Source: Syngnathus acus (Eukaryota > Chordata > Actinopteri > Syngnathiformes > Syngnathidae). Taken from it: a stretch of 64,000 bases of DNA. Of this stretch, positions 1 through 11,600 are shown one piece after another. Location of the stretch: contig NC_051090.1 in assembly GCF_901709675.1 (NCBI RefSeq), positions 6,031,842 through 6,095,841 on the forward strand, given 5' to 3'. The translations under genes and the position numbers were made by a program. The notes under the pieces are model-generated. The model was not told where the DNA came from, ran no database searches, and was given only the letters and a program-made list of their open reading frames with translations. Position 1 is the stretch's first letter. Every line of letters starts with the position of its first letter.

Positions 1-28
1 TGAAAGCTTTTTCCACTTCCGCTGTTTG

Positions 29-42
29 GTTGCCATGACAAC
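29..42 (+). promoter_or_regulatory. RFX X-box upstream of spata6
   Basis: The sequence GTTGCCATGACAAC is an imperfect palindrome that fits the RFX X-box consensus (GTNRCC, short spacer, RGYAAC). It lies 20 bases before the first ATG of spata6. RFX factors drive ciliary and flagellar genes through such promoter-proximal boxes, and SPATA6 is a sperm-flagellum protein, so the site fits the gene. The match is seen directly; its function is inferred. The window edge hides the rest of the promoter. Confidence 0.6.
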
Positions 43-62
43 AATCTTGCGAGTGAATTTAA

Positions 63-3000
63 ATGGCCATGACGCTCTCCTCCTCCAAACTGCACAAAAA
101 ATCTTGGAAATGTACAGTGTCGTTGGACATTCACAAGGTACGTGTGCCGTTCCCAAATCTCAACAAAAATAAATCTATTTGCTATTAGTAAGCTTTACTC
201 TCAAATAAATGTGGCCTCTTTTTCCTTTACGCCAATGACGTATGTCCAGAACGTGACTATTTTCAGAAATGCTGCACGATCTACAGGCTGTGTTTCCACG
301 ATGAACAAACAAAATCGATATTTGTTTTAAATTTGATGATTCATTGAGTTATCTGTTTCATTTTTTGCACTAGTTCTATTCAAAAAATTAACTTACTCTA
401 CTATCTAGATTTGTTAAACATCACATCATGTCATATCTGTATATATATTTTTTTCAATCACTTATTCTTATGTAATGCTCATCATTTGAAAGTGGTGTTT
501 CTGTTAGTCATAATAAAAAGAAAATATTTCAAAAATAATTTCACTGTCTAATAAATGTAAATAGGAAACAACTTGTATGCATACCTGCACCATTTTCTTC
601 ATTGGTGACAACATTACATGTTAAAACCACATTTGTACCAATAGGTCACATGTCGCGGCATGCGCCTGCCCAAGACCGGAGACATCCACTTAAGTGTTTG
701 CATCATGGGCCAGTGCAGGAAAACTAGCTGCTTGCCGCCATGCTTCCCATTACACTTTAACCAGCTGCTGGTTTTTGAAAAGGTAAGAATGATGACGGTG
801 AATAAATAAAATTGCTGATCTAATAATGTAGTGTATCCGATGGGAGAGGCTGTCACATTAACCTTGTTAACCGTATTGATTGGCATTGTCTCCACGTCAC
901 CCGCTACACCAGACGTACACTGATGCCGTTGACCCCTCTGCAGTCGCTGACCTCCTAAAAGGTAAAAAGCCCTCTTGAGGTTTCTCCGCTCATCTCTTGA
1001 GTTCTACATCCTGTGCTGTGCAAGCATGCGAGCTATTAGCTTCTATCTCCACTGACTGCGCTTTTCTTCCTCTTAGCTGACACAACATCTTTTCAGCTGA
1101 TTCAGGGTAAGCTTTTTGAGAGGTTAACATTCCCCTGTGCAAAAAAAAAAAAAAAGCCTTGTGTTTATGTGTTGGCTTATTTTATTTGCCGGTGTCAGAG
1201 AGGAAGACCCTTGCCACAATGATGCAAAACAGCAAAGACTTCCTGAACCCTGGGCCCAATCTGAGCGGTGTTAAAGACCCCATGCAGAGAGACACACTGA
1301 TGATGGAGACGTTGTCTGGCTTCCATGTAGGCTTAATTCCTTTATTATTAAAAATATTTTGAGTTTAGTTTTTTTTTTTTTAAATATATGGAATATTTGT
1401 TCACTAAGCATTAAAGTAAACTAAACTACTATTCAATGGACTTTCTATTTTCTGTAGGTACGCATGTAGCGCCAGACCAAAGTAAATTTAAAATGAAGCC
1501 TGAAATGCTGTTTATGAGGTGATAAAAATAAAGGACATTTTTGCTGTATTTATAGTTAGTTTTATAAACACAAGAGGAAGTTTCCGTTATTTTTCCTTTT
1601 TATTTGTATTTTAGTTTTATGAAAATGTTTTTAAAATTGTTTTAGTTCTAAGTTCCTACAATCACATACCAACAACTCGTCTTCCCAGAAGAGTACAAAG
1701 AGGAAGCTTGTAATTTTCTTCCCTGTTGGCGTCCCAATACTTTTGACCCAATATATCTGAACAGATCAAAGATGACAAGAAATGTTCCACTCTTTTCATA
1801 GAAAACTGCTTAACTTTGACATAAAGTCTTCCAACCTACTTTCATTTCATGCACATTTGTCTGCTGCGACTTCCTTGAGCGTTAGACCGTCTCCCTCCAT
1901 AAAGCCATATCTTTCTTTTTTTCTTTGAAACATCACCGCGGTCTATTCTGCAATTTGTTTCACTCAAGATCGAGTCCAGACGGAACAACTACGACCGTAA
2001 ATTGGCCTCCTGGGCTTTGCGCGCGTCTATTTTGTAGTCTCCCTCTCTCAAGATGTCACTCGTCTTGTGTCTCCAGGGTGCCTTTCCCACTGTAGAGTTT
2101 TCAAAGACGTCGTTCATCCAGGAGAACGATTGGCCTGTAAGTCTCCTTGCGAGACACAAATGCAATGCAAGTTTTGATGAAATATTATTGGAGTGATTTT
2201 CATCCCGATGAAGTAATTAATATATGTTGATCCCACACGATAGGTTGAAGACTCGACTGCCCCGCAGCAGAAAGAGGTGAGTACGTGTTTGTAGATGAAA
2301 TAGGATAAGCCTATTTGCTTTGATTCAGTTCAATCAAGCTTTAATGAATTGGCAGCATCAGCGTCCAATCGTTCATCGTTCTCTTAGAAATAGTTTTAGT
2401 GTGATACGATTTCCCTGAATAGCAATTTGGCTCCCTAAATGCTTTTGTTTTATTGTATTAGACTAGAATGAATATTTGATCTAATCTTATTTATCCCAGA
2501 TGCCATTACAGACAGGAAGTTGAAGTTAGAGGCCATTAGAGTTGTGATAATTCAGCGGTTGTTAGAAAGCTGAATGAATTGTATTTTTGTCCTCACAGAT
2601 GGCCAGCCTCGTTCAATTGAGGCCATTTTCATCTATGGCAAGGAGGTCTCCAAATTATGTAGGATGGTCCACATGCAGACGCTCCCCCTCCCCGTGCCGC
2701 CATATTTCCTGTGAAGCAAAACCACGAAAACACAGAGGTTGTCAAGAGCCAGGCTACCAGAGGCCCACTGTTGCCTCCACGACTCGGGCACTGTCACCTT
2801 ACACCCATCGAAAAATGTGCCAGCTCTCCCTGGATGCTGAGCAAAGGCTGAGACACTTCCAGCTCGGACCGTTCTACTTCAAGAAGGAGACAGAGAGCCT
2901 CCCTCTATTCCTGGTCGGAAATAGCACAAATCCATTTATACAATAATATACAAAGTGTTATTTTTCTTAGAAAAAATAAAATAAAAAATCTAGCCATGGT

Positions 3001-4732
3001 CATTTGTCGTAAGGCTTCTCTTTGAAAACTGATATTGACTGCGTCAGTCCCCAGTGAACAATTAACCCAGGTAGTTAAGAGTCAAACTGCAATTAGCAAA
3101 TGGATACCTAATGATAGCCTTCAACAGAAGGCATATTCGTTTTAAAAGCAGTACCGTATTTTGTTGCTTTATTCCCACACGTCCAGGAGAAATGTCAACG
3201 TGATGATCTGTGATCCGTTCTCCTGCGTTGTGTCTCGACAGGTTCCGACGTGCAGTAGTCTGCCAAAAACCTACTCTCCTTTGAGTCACGTGCACTGCTG
3301 CCACACAGTCAGCCTCTCCAATGACTCTGGTAGGCCACACTGAGCAAACCTGATTTAAAAGAAAATACATTTACACTGAAAAAGTCATCTTTTATTTCAA
3401 TACTTACATTTACATACATATTGAATAAGGTCCAGTGTTCTTGTTGTTGCAGATTCTGAGCTGAGCCAAAGTCCTCGTCCAACCTCCTCTGCCTCTCCTG
3501 GTCCAAAAAGGAGAGACCATGGGACTACCAAACGCTCCCTAGGAGAAAGGTCAAAGAACACTTGGCACACTCACAAAACTACAATTTCTCATCAAGACAA
3601 TTGGACTTTGTTTGTCTGGAAGGCTGATAAAAAAAAATCCCGTCTAATTTTACAATCCTTGTCAAGTTTGCCATGATGAATTCCTCCCAATGCGTCTGTG
3701 TAAATAAATCCACGCTTTCTGTTTGCTCGTAAGATCTCCACAGACAAGGAGGCACCTGCCTATTGTCCCAATGATGGGATATAGAACAGCGACATGGCAA
3801 TTCCACCAGCTGGAGGTCGCATGTGCGCGTGTGTGTGCGCGCTAAATTAGAGGCGCTGATGTCCCGTCATGTTTGTTCATTATCGGGCGTAGAGGAGGGA
3901 AAACAAAAAGGAAAGTGTATTGATTTGTTTCGCTGCCTCACTCTTGATAACTTTGACCTGACACTCACTCTAATACATTCACAAGAGAGCTTGTCATCCA
4001 TCACGCCGGCTTGCCAGTCGATCCCACGGCCGACGTGGGCCCGCGGTCGTCTTCTCCTCCGCCTCCGGAACAGCCCTGCAAACTCAGCTCATAAGCAAAC
4101 ATTAAAATCAATAGACAATCTCAGCACAGTCAATTGTGGGAAATGAACGATAGTTTTGCCGCAATTGAAAACGCCACAAGAGTTGCGGTGCGTCAGATTA
4201 GAGCGGCGATGGAGAAGGGCACGCCTCGCTACTTGACTCGGGTTTCATCTTTGCACAGAAACTAAGCTACAACTTTGCAGTCTGTTCATGATTCTCCTTT
4301 CTGACTTTGGGACTTGATTTTGACCACGTCAAATATTTGGCTGCACAGTGAGTTGTAGGCTCAAGAGCTCATCAAAAAGGATTGTTGTGTAGCTAATCGG
4401 GTAGTGAAGTTGTTGCGTTGCGACATAGTACACGCACGGTTTGTGTTCAAGGTGGAATGAAGACTTTGGGAGTAAATGTCACTCAGTTTTCAAGTTAGTC
4501 ATAGTTGTTTCACGTGGGGCTGTGGCGCTCTCTAGTGGACAAAGGGAATATCGTCTGCATGTTGGACTTGGAAATACACAAAAAAAAATGTTTTTTTACA
4601 ATAGAATGTGTTTCTTTGTCTGGCCTTCCCAGGTTGTACACCAGAGAACCCAGTCCATCCTACTGGGAGCAGATCCACAGCAGAGTCCAGAAGATTCTTC
4701 TGACGCACAGAGTACCCTGGGACATCGAGTAA
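63..4732 (+). CDS. spata6: Spermatogenesis-associated protein 6 (Spata6), complete, 11 coding exons
   Basis: Spata6 is needed in mammals for the sperm head-tail connecting piece. Exons read by phase: 63-137, 645-782, 913-961, 1077-1106, 1199-1326, 2077-2136, 2244-2276, 2599-2913, 3242-3329, 3453-3549, 4633-4732; total 1113 nt, 370 residues. The N-terminal domain shows LSVCIMGQCRK, then AVDPSAVADLL, TLATMMQNSKDFLNPGP and VEFSKTSF, all diagnostic of the family. The middle holds SPYTHRKMCQLSLDAEQRL and LGPFYFKKET, which favours SPATA6 over SPATA6L. The end has SPSYWEQIHSRVQKILLTHR and then a stop, so the C-terminal tail of human SPATA6 (about 488 aa) is missing. Two in-frame ATGs (63 and 69) exist; the first is used here. 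The donor after 2913 (GTCGGA) is weak, and that junction is the least certain. It is transcribed convergently with dnttip2. Confidence 0.85.
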
Positions 4733-5611
4733 CTTTCTGATCTCAATGTTAGAGAACTGACCTGTTGTTGCGGTGAGTCTCGCACAAGCTATGCACATTT
4801 CAAATACCGGCTGAAACAAACAGACAAAGATGAAGCCGCACAAAAATGCACCAGGAAGATGGTTGTGATATTCTTTTGCTTTAATGCAATATTAGTTGAT
4901 AGCAATCATGCAAAGGAATATTTTTTATGGATTTCACAGAGAAAATCAAACAAATGAAATGGTAAAATAATTCCAAGATATAAATGGAAGCAATAGTTTA
5001 AAATTAGATGGTATTGATTATAGAAATAAGTAATCACACTTGTACGTTTTTAAGTGAAAAATGCCACAGCATGTACACACGGATAATGATCTTGATCAAT
5101 CTTAAATATTTCAGTTTCAAAACAATTTGAAAAACTACAAAATTGTTAAACTTTTGCATGGGTTCAGTTTAAAGAGAAAGTCAACCCCCAAATTCTCTTT
5201 CCAATAATTTGTTGCATGTGCCTCCACTAGTCAAAACACGACATCTTGGTTAATGTTGCGTTTGTGCAATACGAGAAAATGACATCTCAGGTCACAACCA
5301 ATCACAGGCCAGCTGAAGAAAACTGGTGAGCCGTGATTGGTTGTGACCTACACATGGCAACCGCAAGTGGCAAAATGGCTGCCCCTTGGTTGATTAAAAA
5401 CAGTTGGATTTTGCCTGTTTAATACATATTCCACAATTAAACAATAATCAGAACACCGTGTTTCAACTCGCTAGGCTGCACAGGAAATTTGGGGGTTGAC
5501 TTTAAACATCACGTCGCATTTCTACACGGGAAAAATACTGTTTACAAGTTTATCTTGATTTATAAGTTATTTTGTGTATAAACCCTTAAGACTCTTGTCT
5601 CACACACACGC
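4733..5611. other. Spacer between convergent spata6 and dnttip2
   Basis: This stretch lies between the two stop codons and must hold both 3' UTRs. It is AT-rich and carries the palindromic MITE-like element described separately. No strong AATAAA signal was found for either gene close to its stop. No coding potential is seen. Confidence 0.6.
5169..5505. mobile_element. MITE-like palindromic element, possible TTAA target duplication
   Basis: The ends are inverted repeats: AAAGTCAACCCCCAAATT near 5177-5194 pairs with AATTTGGGGGTTGACTTT near 5486-5503. TTAA occurs just outside both (5169-5172 and 5502-5505). Inside, a perfect 17-base inverted repeat (5289-5305 with 5333-5349, AGGTCACAACCAATCAC) could form a hairpin. 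There is no transposase frame. TTAA duplications are typical of piggyBac- and Kolobok-type non-autonomous elements, so one of those is likely; the family was not confirmed. Confidence 0.6.
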
Positions 5612-8600
5612 TTACTTTGTGACTTTCTGTGATTTCTTGTGGAATGTATTCTTCTTGAATTTCTTGTTTTTGCCTGACGCCTGAGCTGCTTTCTCAGCCA
5701 CAATACTCTGGTACCTTTTCTTGTTGTTGCTGAAAAAAATAATAATAATAACAGTACATAAATTAAGTCATATTTTCAATTTTAACTACTACTGCCAAAG
5801 TGACGCCAAAGTGTATTGCTACCCATAGAAATGCATATATCTCGTCTTTTTACATTCAACAACATTCTTGCATATACCACTCAATGGAGTATCAATTGTA
5901 TCAATCGGTTTTTAATTACTGATTTGAATTTTCCCATTGACTTACTAAAATCAATTGAACAAAACATTAGCCATTGAACCGCAAGTCTGGTCATGTTACT
6001 AACCTCCGGAACTCGGCATCAGCCAGCAACTCCTCCACCATTGTCCTCTTCCGTTGCTTCTTGGGAATGCGGGAGTGATAGAAGTCGATGGCGCTGTCCT
6101 CCACAGTGGCCACCTGCACCCCAGCACAAAAAAGCACATAAAACATCACGCAAACCTCAAAATATACCCCGCCCCCCTCCTTTTTTTTTTTTTTTTGCCC
6201 TGACCTGGAAGTACTTGGGGAAGCCGTCTCTGTCGTTCTTCTTGTAGAACCTCTTGGGATCCATGGAGCCTCTCATCTTCAGCAGTTTCAAGTCTCCCTT
6301 CAGCTCTTGGGTCAGCTCAGGAGCTTTCATGTTGAACCAAGCATCGCCTGTGGTCTTCTCACGCTCCACCTGCACGAGTCATACAAGTTGAAGTTATCAA
6401 CTGATTTAAATGAATCAGTGTACCATTGCAACCAAACTGAATAACCTTTCCTATACAGAACAGAGAAATAATAATATAATATATTTTATGCATTAAGGAA
6501 ATGACAAATTTATTGAAACGTCTCAGGATATATATTGTGCTAATACTCGAGTAAAATATCTCCAAAAGAAAGTTCAACTTACCCTGTGCTTTAGTTTCAA
6601 GGCTTTTTTGGACTCTGTGTACGGTGGCACCGCCTCTTTCTTCTCAAAGTCTGATCCTATCACGCTCTTCTTCATCAGCTGTGGACAGAACCATCATTGT
6701 TTATTTGTTTATCTATTTGGTCCATTCATTTATAATGCAAAGTCATATCACTTTACACGGGGAAAAAGATTAAATTAGAAGGAATACCACAGGGTGGCGC
6801 CAGAGCACTACTCCTCCCTTCAACTTAGTATCTCGTTTCAATTGACTATAACTCCTTGGCACCACAATCTTGCATTACTTTTCTATCAGACGGGGCTTTG
6901 GCGCCATCTTGGGACCAGTAAGTAAAAGCTCAGTAAAACATTTTTTTTTTTTTTTTAAATCTGTGATAAGTGACTTTGTAGGGCTGATTAATTATGGAAT
7001 GATTGAAATCACACATCACAAATGATTAGTTTTGGCATCAAACAAAATAAATCTTTGAAGCGCTAATTAAGTTACTTTTGGACCAAACAAAATTCTTGAT
7101 TTTAAAATTAAATAAAAGGTACAACTTCATGAATTAAAGTATGTTTTTCCTGCATAAAGACCGGCTACCAATCCAGATTGATAATCATTATTTTTGACGA
7201 TTATGCCAATTTTGTAATTGTGAAGTGTAATAATCATCACAATAATCAATCACAGCAATAAAACCAACTTTCACAAAGCCAGAAAAAGCAACTATCAGGC
7301 TGTCATGGATTTCCTCAGCAGTGCAGAACCTTGATAATGCTTATTATTAATCACGGCCTGGAAAACACGTCCGCGTTTACCTCATCCTGGTCCTTCTTCT
7401 TGTGTTGGCTCAGCAAAGTGGAGCTAGGTTTTGATTTGCTGCCGTCGAAAGTGATGTACAAACCCCCCAGCTGTTTCATGTTGACGCCCGGGTCGATGCG
7501 ACTGGACATCTTTTTCCTGCAACAAAAAGGCGAGGCGACGTCACGGCTCATTTCCTTTGCGCGCTCCTAATGATGAAGATGATGAAAAATAATGATGTGA
7601 CAAATTTATACTGGATGGACACTTTGAAGTCCTCTTGTTGACTTTGCCTCTAAAAATTGCTCAAGAAAGAGCGAGTGTGCTACTACTGTGGTGTGGGCTA
7701 CGAGCCGTGGCCAACTGGACTTGGTTGGTGTGCGTGTGAGCGTCGGAGTGTGAGCTGTGGTCTAAAGCAGCTCAATGCCAGTGTTCATTTTGTGGTTGTC
7801 TGTACCGATTCTGCATTACGGCACCTTCAGAGCCACGGCAAGACGTAGCTATATGAATTACAAGGCACCTTTCTAGGTCAAACTACAACAGACAAAAAAA
7901 AGAATAAAAACCTGGTGACATTTGGTGATCTTAGTTAAGTGTCTGCTCGTGTTGTACTCACAGTGAAGGATTCCTGCTGGACAAGAGAAGCGCCTCTTCC
8001 CCATAGTCGTCGTCATCATCTGCCTCCTCATCTACAAATTCCTCGTCGTCCTCTTCCTCCCCTTTCTTGGTGCCCACCACCTCCTCTCTCGTGAGGCGCT
8101 CCGTGTAGTAATCTTCATCCACTTCCTGCCCAGGTCGCGCGTCCACCATAAACAGACCGTCGACCGACACGCCTGCCGTCGTCTTCTTCTTCTTCTTCTT
8201 TTTGGGTCTCCTGGAAGGGCCTTGTTGCTCTTCTGTGTCCTCGACTTGGTGGTCGAAGATGTCCTCGTCCTCCTCGTCCTCACTGCTCTCCAAGAGACTG
8301 ATTTTCTTCTTTTTCTGGGAAGCTTTCATGTCCTTGAGCTGTGATTTCTTACACGTCGTCTCCTTTTCGGGCCTCCTGGAAGGGCCTTGTTGCTTTTCTG
8401 TGTCCTCGACTTGGTGGTCAAAGATGTCCTCGTCCTCACTGCTCTCCAAGAGACTGATTTTCTTCGTTTTCTGGGAAGCTTTCATGTCCTTGAGCGGTGA
8501 TTTCTTAAACGTCGTCTCCTTTTTGGGCCTCCTGGAAGGGCCTTGTTGCTCTTCTGTGTCCTCGACTTGGTGGTCGGAGATGTCCTCGTCCTCCTCGTCC

Positions 8601-11600
8601 TCACTGCTCTCCAAGAGACTGATTTTCTTCTTTTTCTGGGAAGCTTTCATGTCCTTGAGCGGTGATTTCGTAAACGTCGTCTCCTTTTTGGGCCTCCTGG
8701 AAGGGCCTTGTTGCTTTTCTGTGTCCTCGACTTGGTGGTCGAAGATGTCCTCGTCCTCACTGCTCTCCAAGAGACTGATTTTCTTCGTTTTCTGGGAAGC
8801 TTTCATGTCCTTGAGCGGTGATTTCTTAAACGTCGTCTTCTTTTTGGGCCTCCTGGAAGGGCCTTGTTGCTCTTCTGTGTCCTCGACTTGGTGGTCGAAG
8901 AGGTCCTCGTTCTCCTCGGTCTCCAAGAGACTGATTTTCTTCGTTTTCTGGGAAGCTTTCATGTCCTTGAGCGGTGATTTCTTAAACTTCGTCTCCTCTT
9001 TGGGCCTCCTGGAGGGGCCTTGTTGCTTTTTTGTGTCCTCGACTTTGTGGTCGAAGATGTCCTCGTCCTTCTCGGTCTCCAAGAGACTGATTTTCTTCTT
9101 TTTCTGGGAAGCTTTCATGTCCTTGAGCGGTGATTTCTTAAACGTCGTCTCCTTTTTGGGCCTCCTGGAAGGGCCTTGTTGCTCTTCTGTGTCCTCGACT
9201 TGGTGGTCAAAGATGTCCTCGTCCTCACTGCTCTCCAAGAGACTGATTTTCTTCTTTTTCTGGGAAGCTTTCATGTCCTTGAGCGGTGATTTCGTAAACG
9301 TCGTCTCCCTTTTAGGCTTCCTGGAAGGACCTTGTTGCTCTTTTGTGTCCTCGACTTGGTGGTCGAAGATGTCCTCGTCCTCACTGCTCTCCAAGAGACT
9401 GATTTTCTTCGTTTTCTGGGAAGCTTTCATGTCCTTGAGCGGTGATTTCGTAAACGTCGTCTCCTTTTTGGGCTTCCTGGAAGGACGTTGTTGCTCTTTT
9501 GTGTCCTCGACTTGGTGGTCGAAGATGTCCTCGTCCTCCTCGTCCTCACTGCTCTCCAAGAGACTGACTTTCTTTGTTTTCTGGGACGCTTTCATGTCCT
9601 TGAGTGGTGATTTCTTAAACGTCGTCTCGTCAATGACGGTCGCCGTCGTCTCCTTTTCGGGCTTCCTGGAAGGGCCTTGTTGCTCTTCTGTGTCCTCGTC
9701 CTCGGTCTCCAAGAGACTGATTTTCTTTGTTTTCTGAGAAGCTTTCATGTCCTTGAGTGGTGATTTCTTAGCCGTCGTCTCCTTTTCAGGCTTCCTGGAA
9801 GGGCCTTGTTGCTCTTCTGTCTCCTCGACTTGGTGGTCGAAGATGTCCTCGTCCTCCTTGTTCTCACCGCTCTCCAAGAGACTGATTTTCTTGGAAGCTT
9901 TCATGTCCTTGATCGGTGATTTCTTAAACGTCGTCTCCTCAACGACGGTTGCCGTCGTCTCCTTTTCGGGCTTCCTGGAAGGGCCTTGTTGCTCTTCTGT
10001 GTCCTCTACTTGGTGGTCGGAGATGTCTTCGTCCTCCTTGTCCTCACCGCTCTCCAAGAGACTGATTGTCTTGGTTTTCTTGGAAGCTTTCATGTCCTTG
10101 AGCGGTGATTTCTTAAACGTCGTCTCCTCAACGACGGTCGCCGTCGTCTCCTTTTCGGGCTTCCTGGAAGGGCCTTGTTGCTCTTCTGTGTCCTCAACTT
10201 TGTGGTCGGAGATGTCCTCGTCCTCCTCGGTCTCCAAGAGACTGGTTTTCTTCGTTTTCTGAGAAGCTTTCATGTCCTTGAGTGGTGATTTCTTAGCCGT
10301 CGTCTCCTTTTCAGGCTTCCTGGAAGGGCCTTGTTGCTCTTCTGTGTCCTCGACTTGGTGGTCGAAGATGTCCTCGTCCTCCTTGTTCTCACCGCTCTCC
10401 AAGAGACTGATTGTCTTGGTTTTCTTGGAAGCTTTCATGTCCTTGAGCGGTGATTTCTTAAACGTCGTCTCCTCAACGACGGTCGCCGTCGTCTCCTTTT
10501 CGGGCTTCCTGGAAGGGCCTTGTTGCTCTTCTGTGTCCTCAACTTTGTGGTCGGAGATGTCCTCGTCCTCCTCGGTCTCCAAGAGACTGGTTTTCTTCGT
10601 TTTCTGAGAAGCTTTCATGTCCTTGAGTGGTGATTTCTTAGCCGTCGTCTCCTTTTCAGGCTTCCTGGAAGGGCCTTGTTGCTCTTCTGTGTCCTCGACT
10701 TGGTGGTCGAAGATGTCCTCGTCCTCCTTGTTCTCACCGCTCTCCAAGAGACTGATTGTCTTGGTTTTCTTGGAAGCTTTCATGTCCTTGAGCGGTGATT
10801 TCTTTAACATCGTCTCCTCAACGACGGTTGCCGTCGTCTCCTTTTCGGGCTTCCTGGAAGGGCCTTGTTGCTCTTCTGTGTCCTCGACTTGGTGGTCGAA
10901 GATGTCCTCGTCCTCCTTGTTCTCACCGCTCTCCAAGAGACTGATTGTCTTGGTTTTCTTGGAAGCTTTCATGTCCTTGAGCGGTGATTTCTTAAACGTC
11001 GTCTCCTCAACGACGGTTGCCGCAATCTCCTCTGGCTTCCCGGAGTGGCCTTGTGTCTCCCCCATGTCCTCTTCTTCTAATTCCATCTCTTCATCATCTC
11101 TGCTCGCAACAGGATGGCTTGTTGATGTTTTCTCAGTGGCTTTTGCGTCCTCAAGTTGAGGTTCGTCAGGTGTCACTCGCTCATCGACCGACACCACAGC
11201 CTCTTCCGGCTCCCCCTCACAAACATCTTTATCTTCCGTGCTGATCTCCATGACTACCTCCTGACACGTCACCTCCTCTACCTCCATCTCGTCCTCTTGT
11301 TCCTGAGTTGTCGACACACTCCCGCACAAAACCCGGTCATCACCAGACACCTCTGTGCGCACGTCGTCGTCCTTTTCATCGTCTCCTCCGACATCCTCGC
11401 ATCTTGCTCCCGAGGGTGAAGACCCCGTTTCCTCTTCCATCTTTTCCACCGCCGAGTCGTCTTCATCCTGCTTTTCAGCGGACAGCTCGTGCTGCTGATC
11501 TGGAGCCACCACAAGAACCTCCTGTTCATTCGGATGTGCCAGTTTGACTTGGTTCACTGCTGCTTCGGTCGACGGCACGCTGACTTGCTTCTCTTCTTCC

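Noticed and set aside
1458-1525. Possible spata6 exon after the exon ending at 1326
   Set aside because: It meets a stop codon in the required phase, while 2077-2136 (GAFPTVEFSKTSF) joins in phase and matches the family.
3823-4146. 107-codon + frame within the spata6 intron
   Set aside because: The flanking exons join in phase without it and match the continuous family sequence, so it is intronic.
8190-11010. Regular repeats resembling a CRISPR-like array
   Set aside because: Units are in-frame protein repeats of a eukaryotic exon; there are no conserved short repeats with unique spacers.
8202-11159. Long + strand open frames (up to 511 codons) over the dnttip2 repeat
   Set aside because: They are antisense shadows: the minus frame carries the splice-consistent Dnttip2 protein, and the array lacks stops on both strands because of its base composition.
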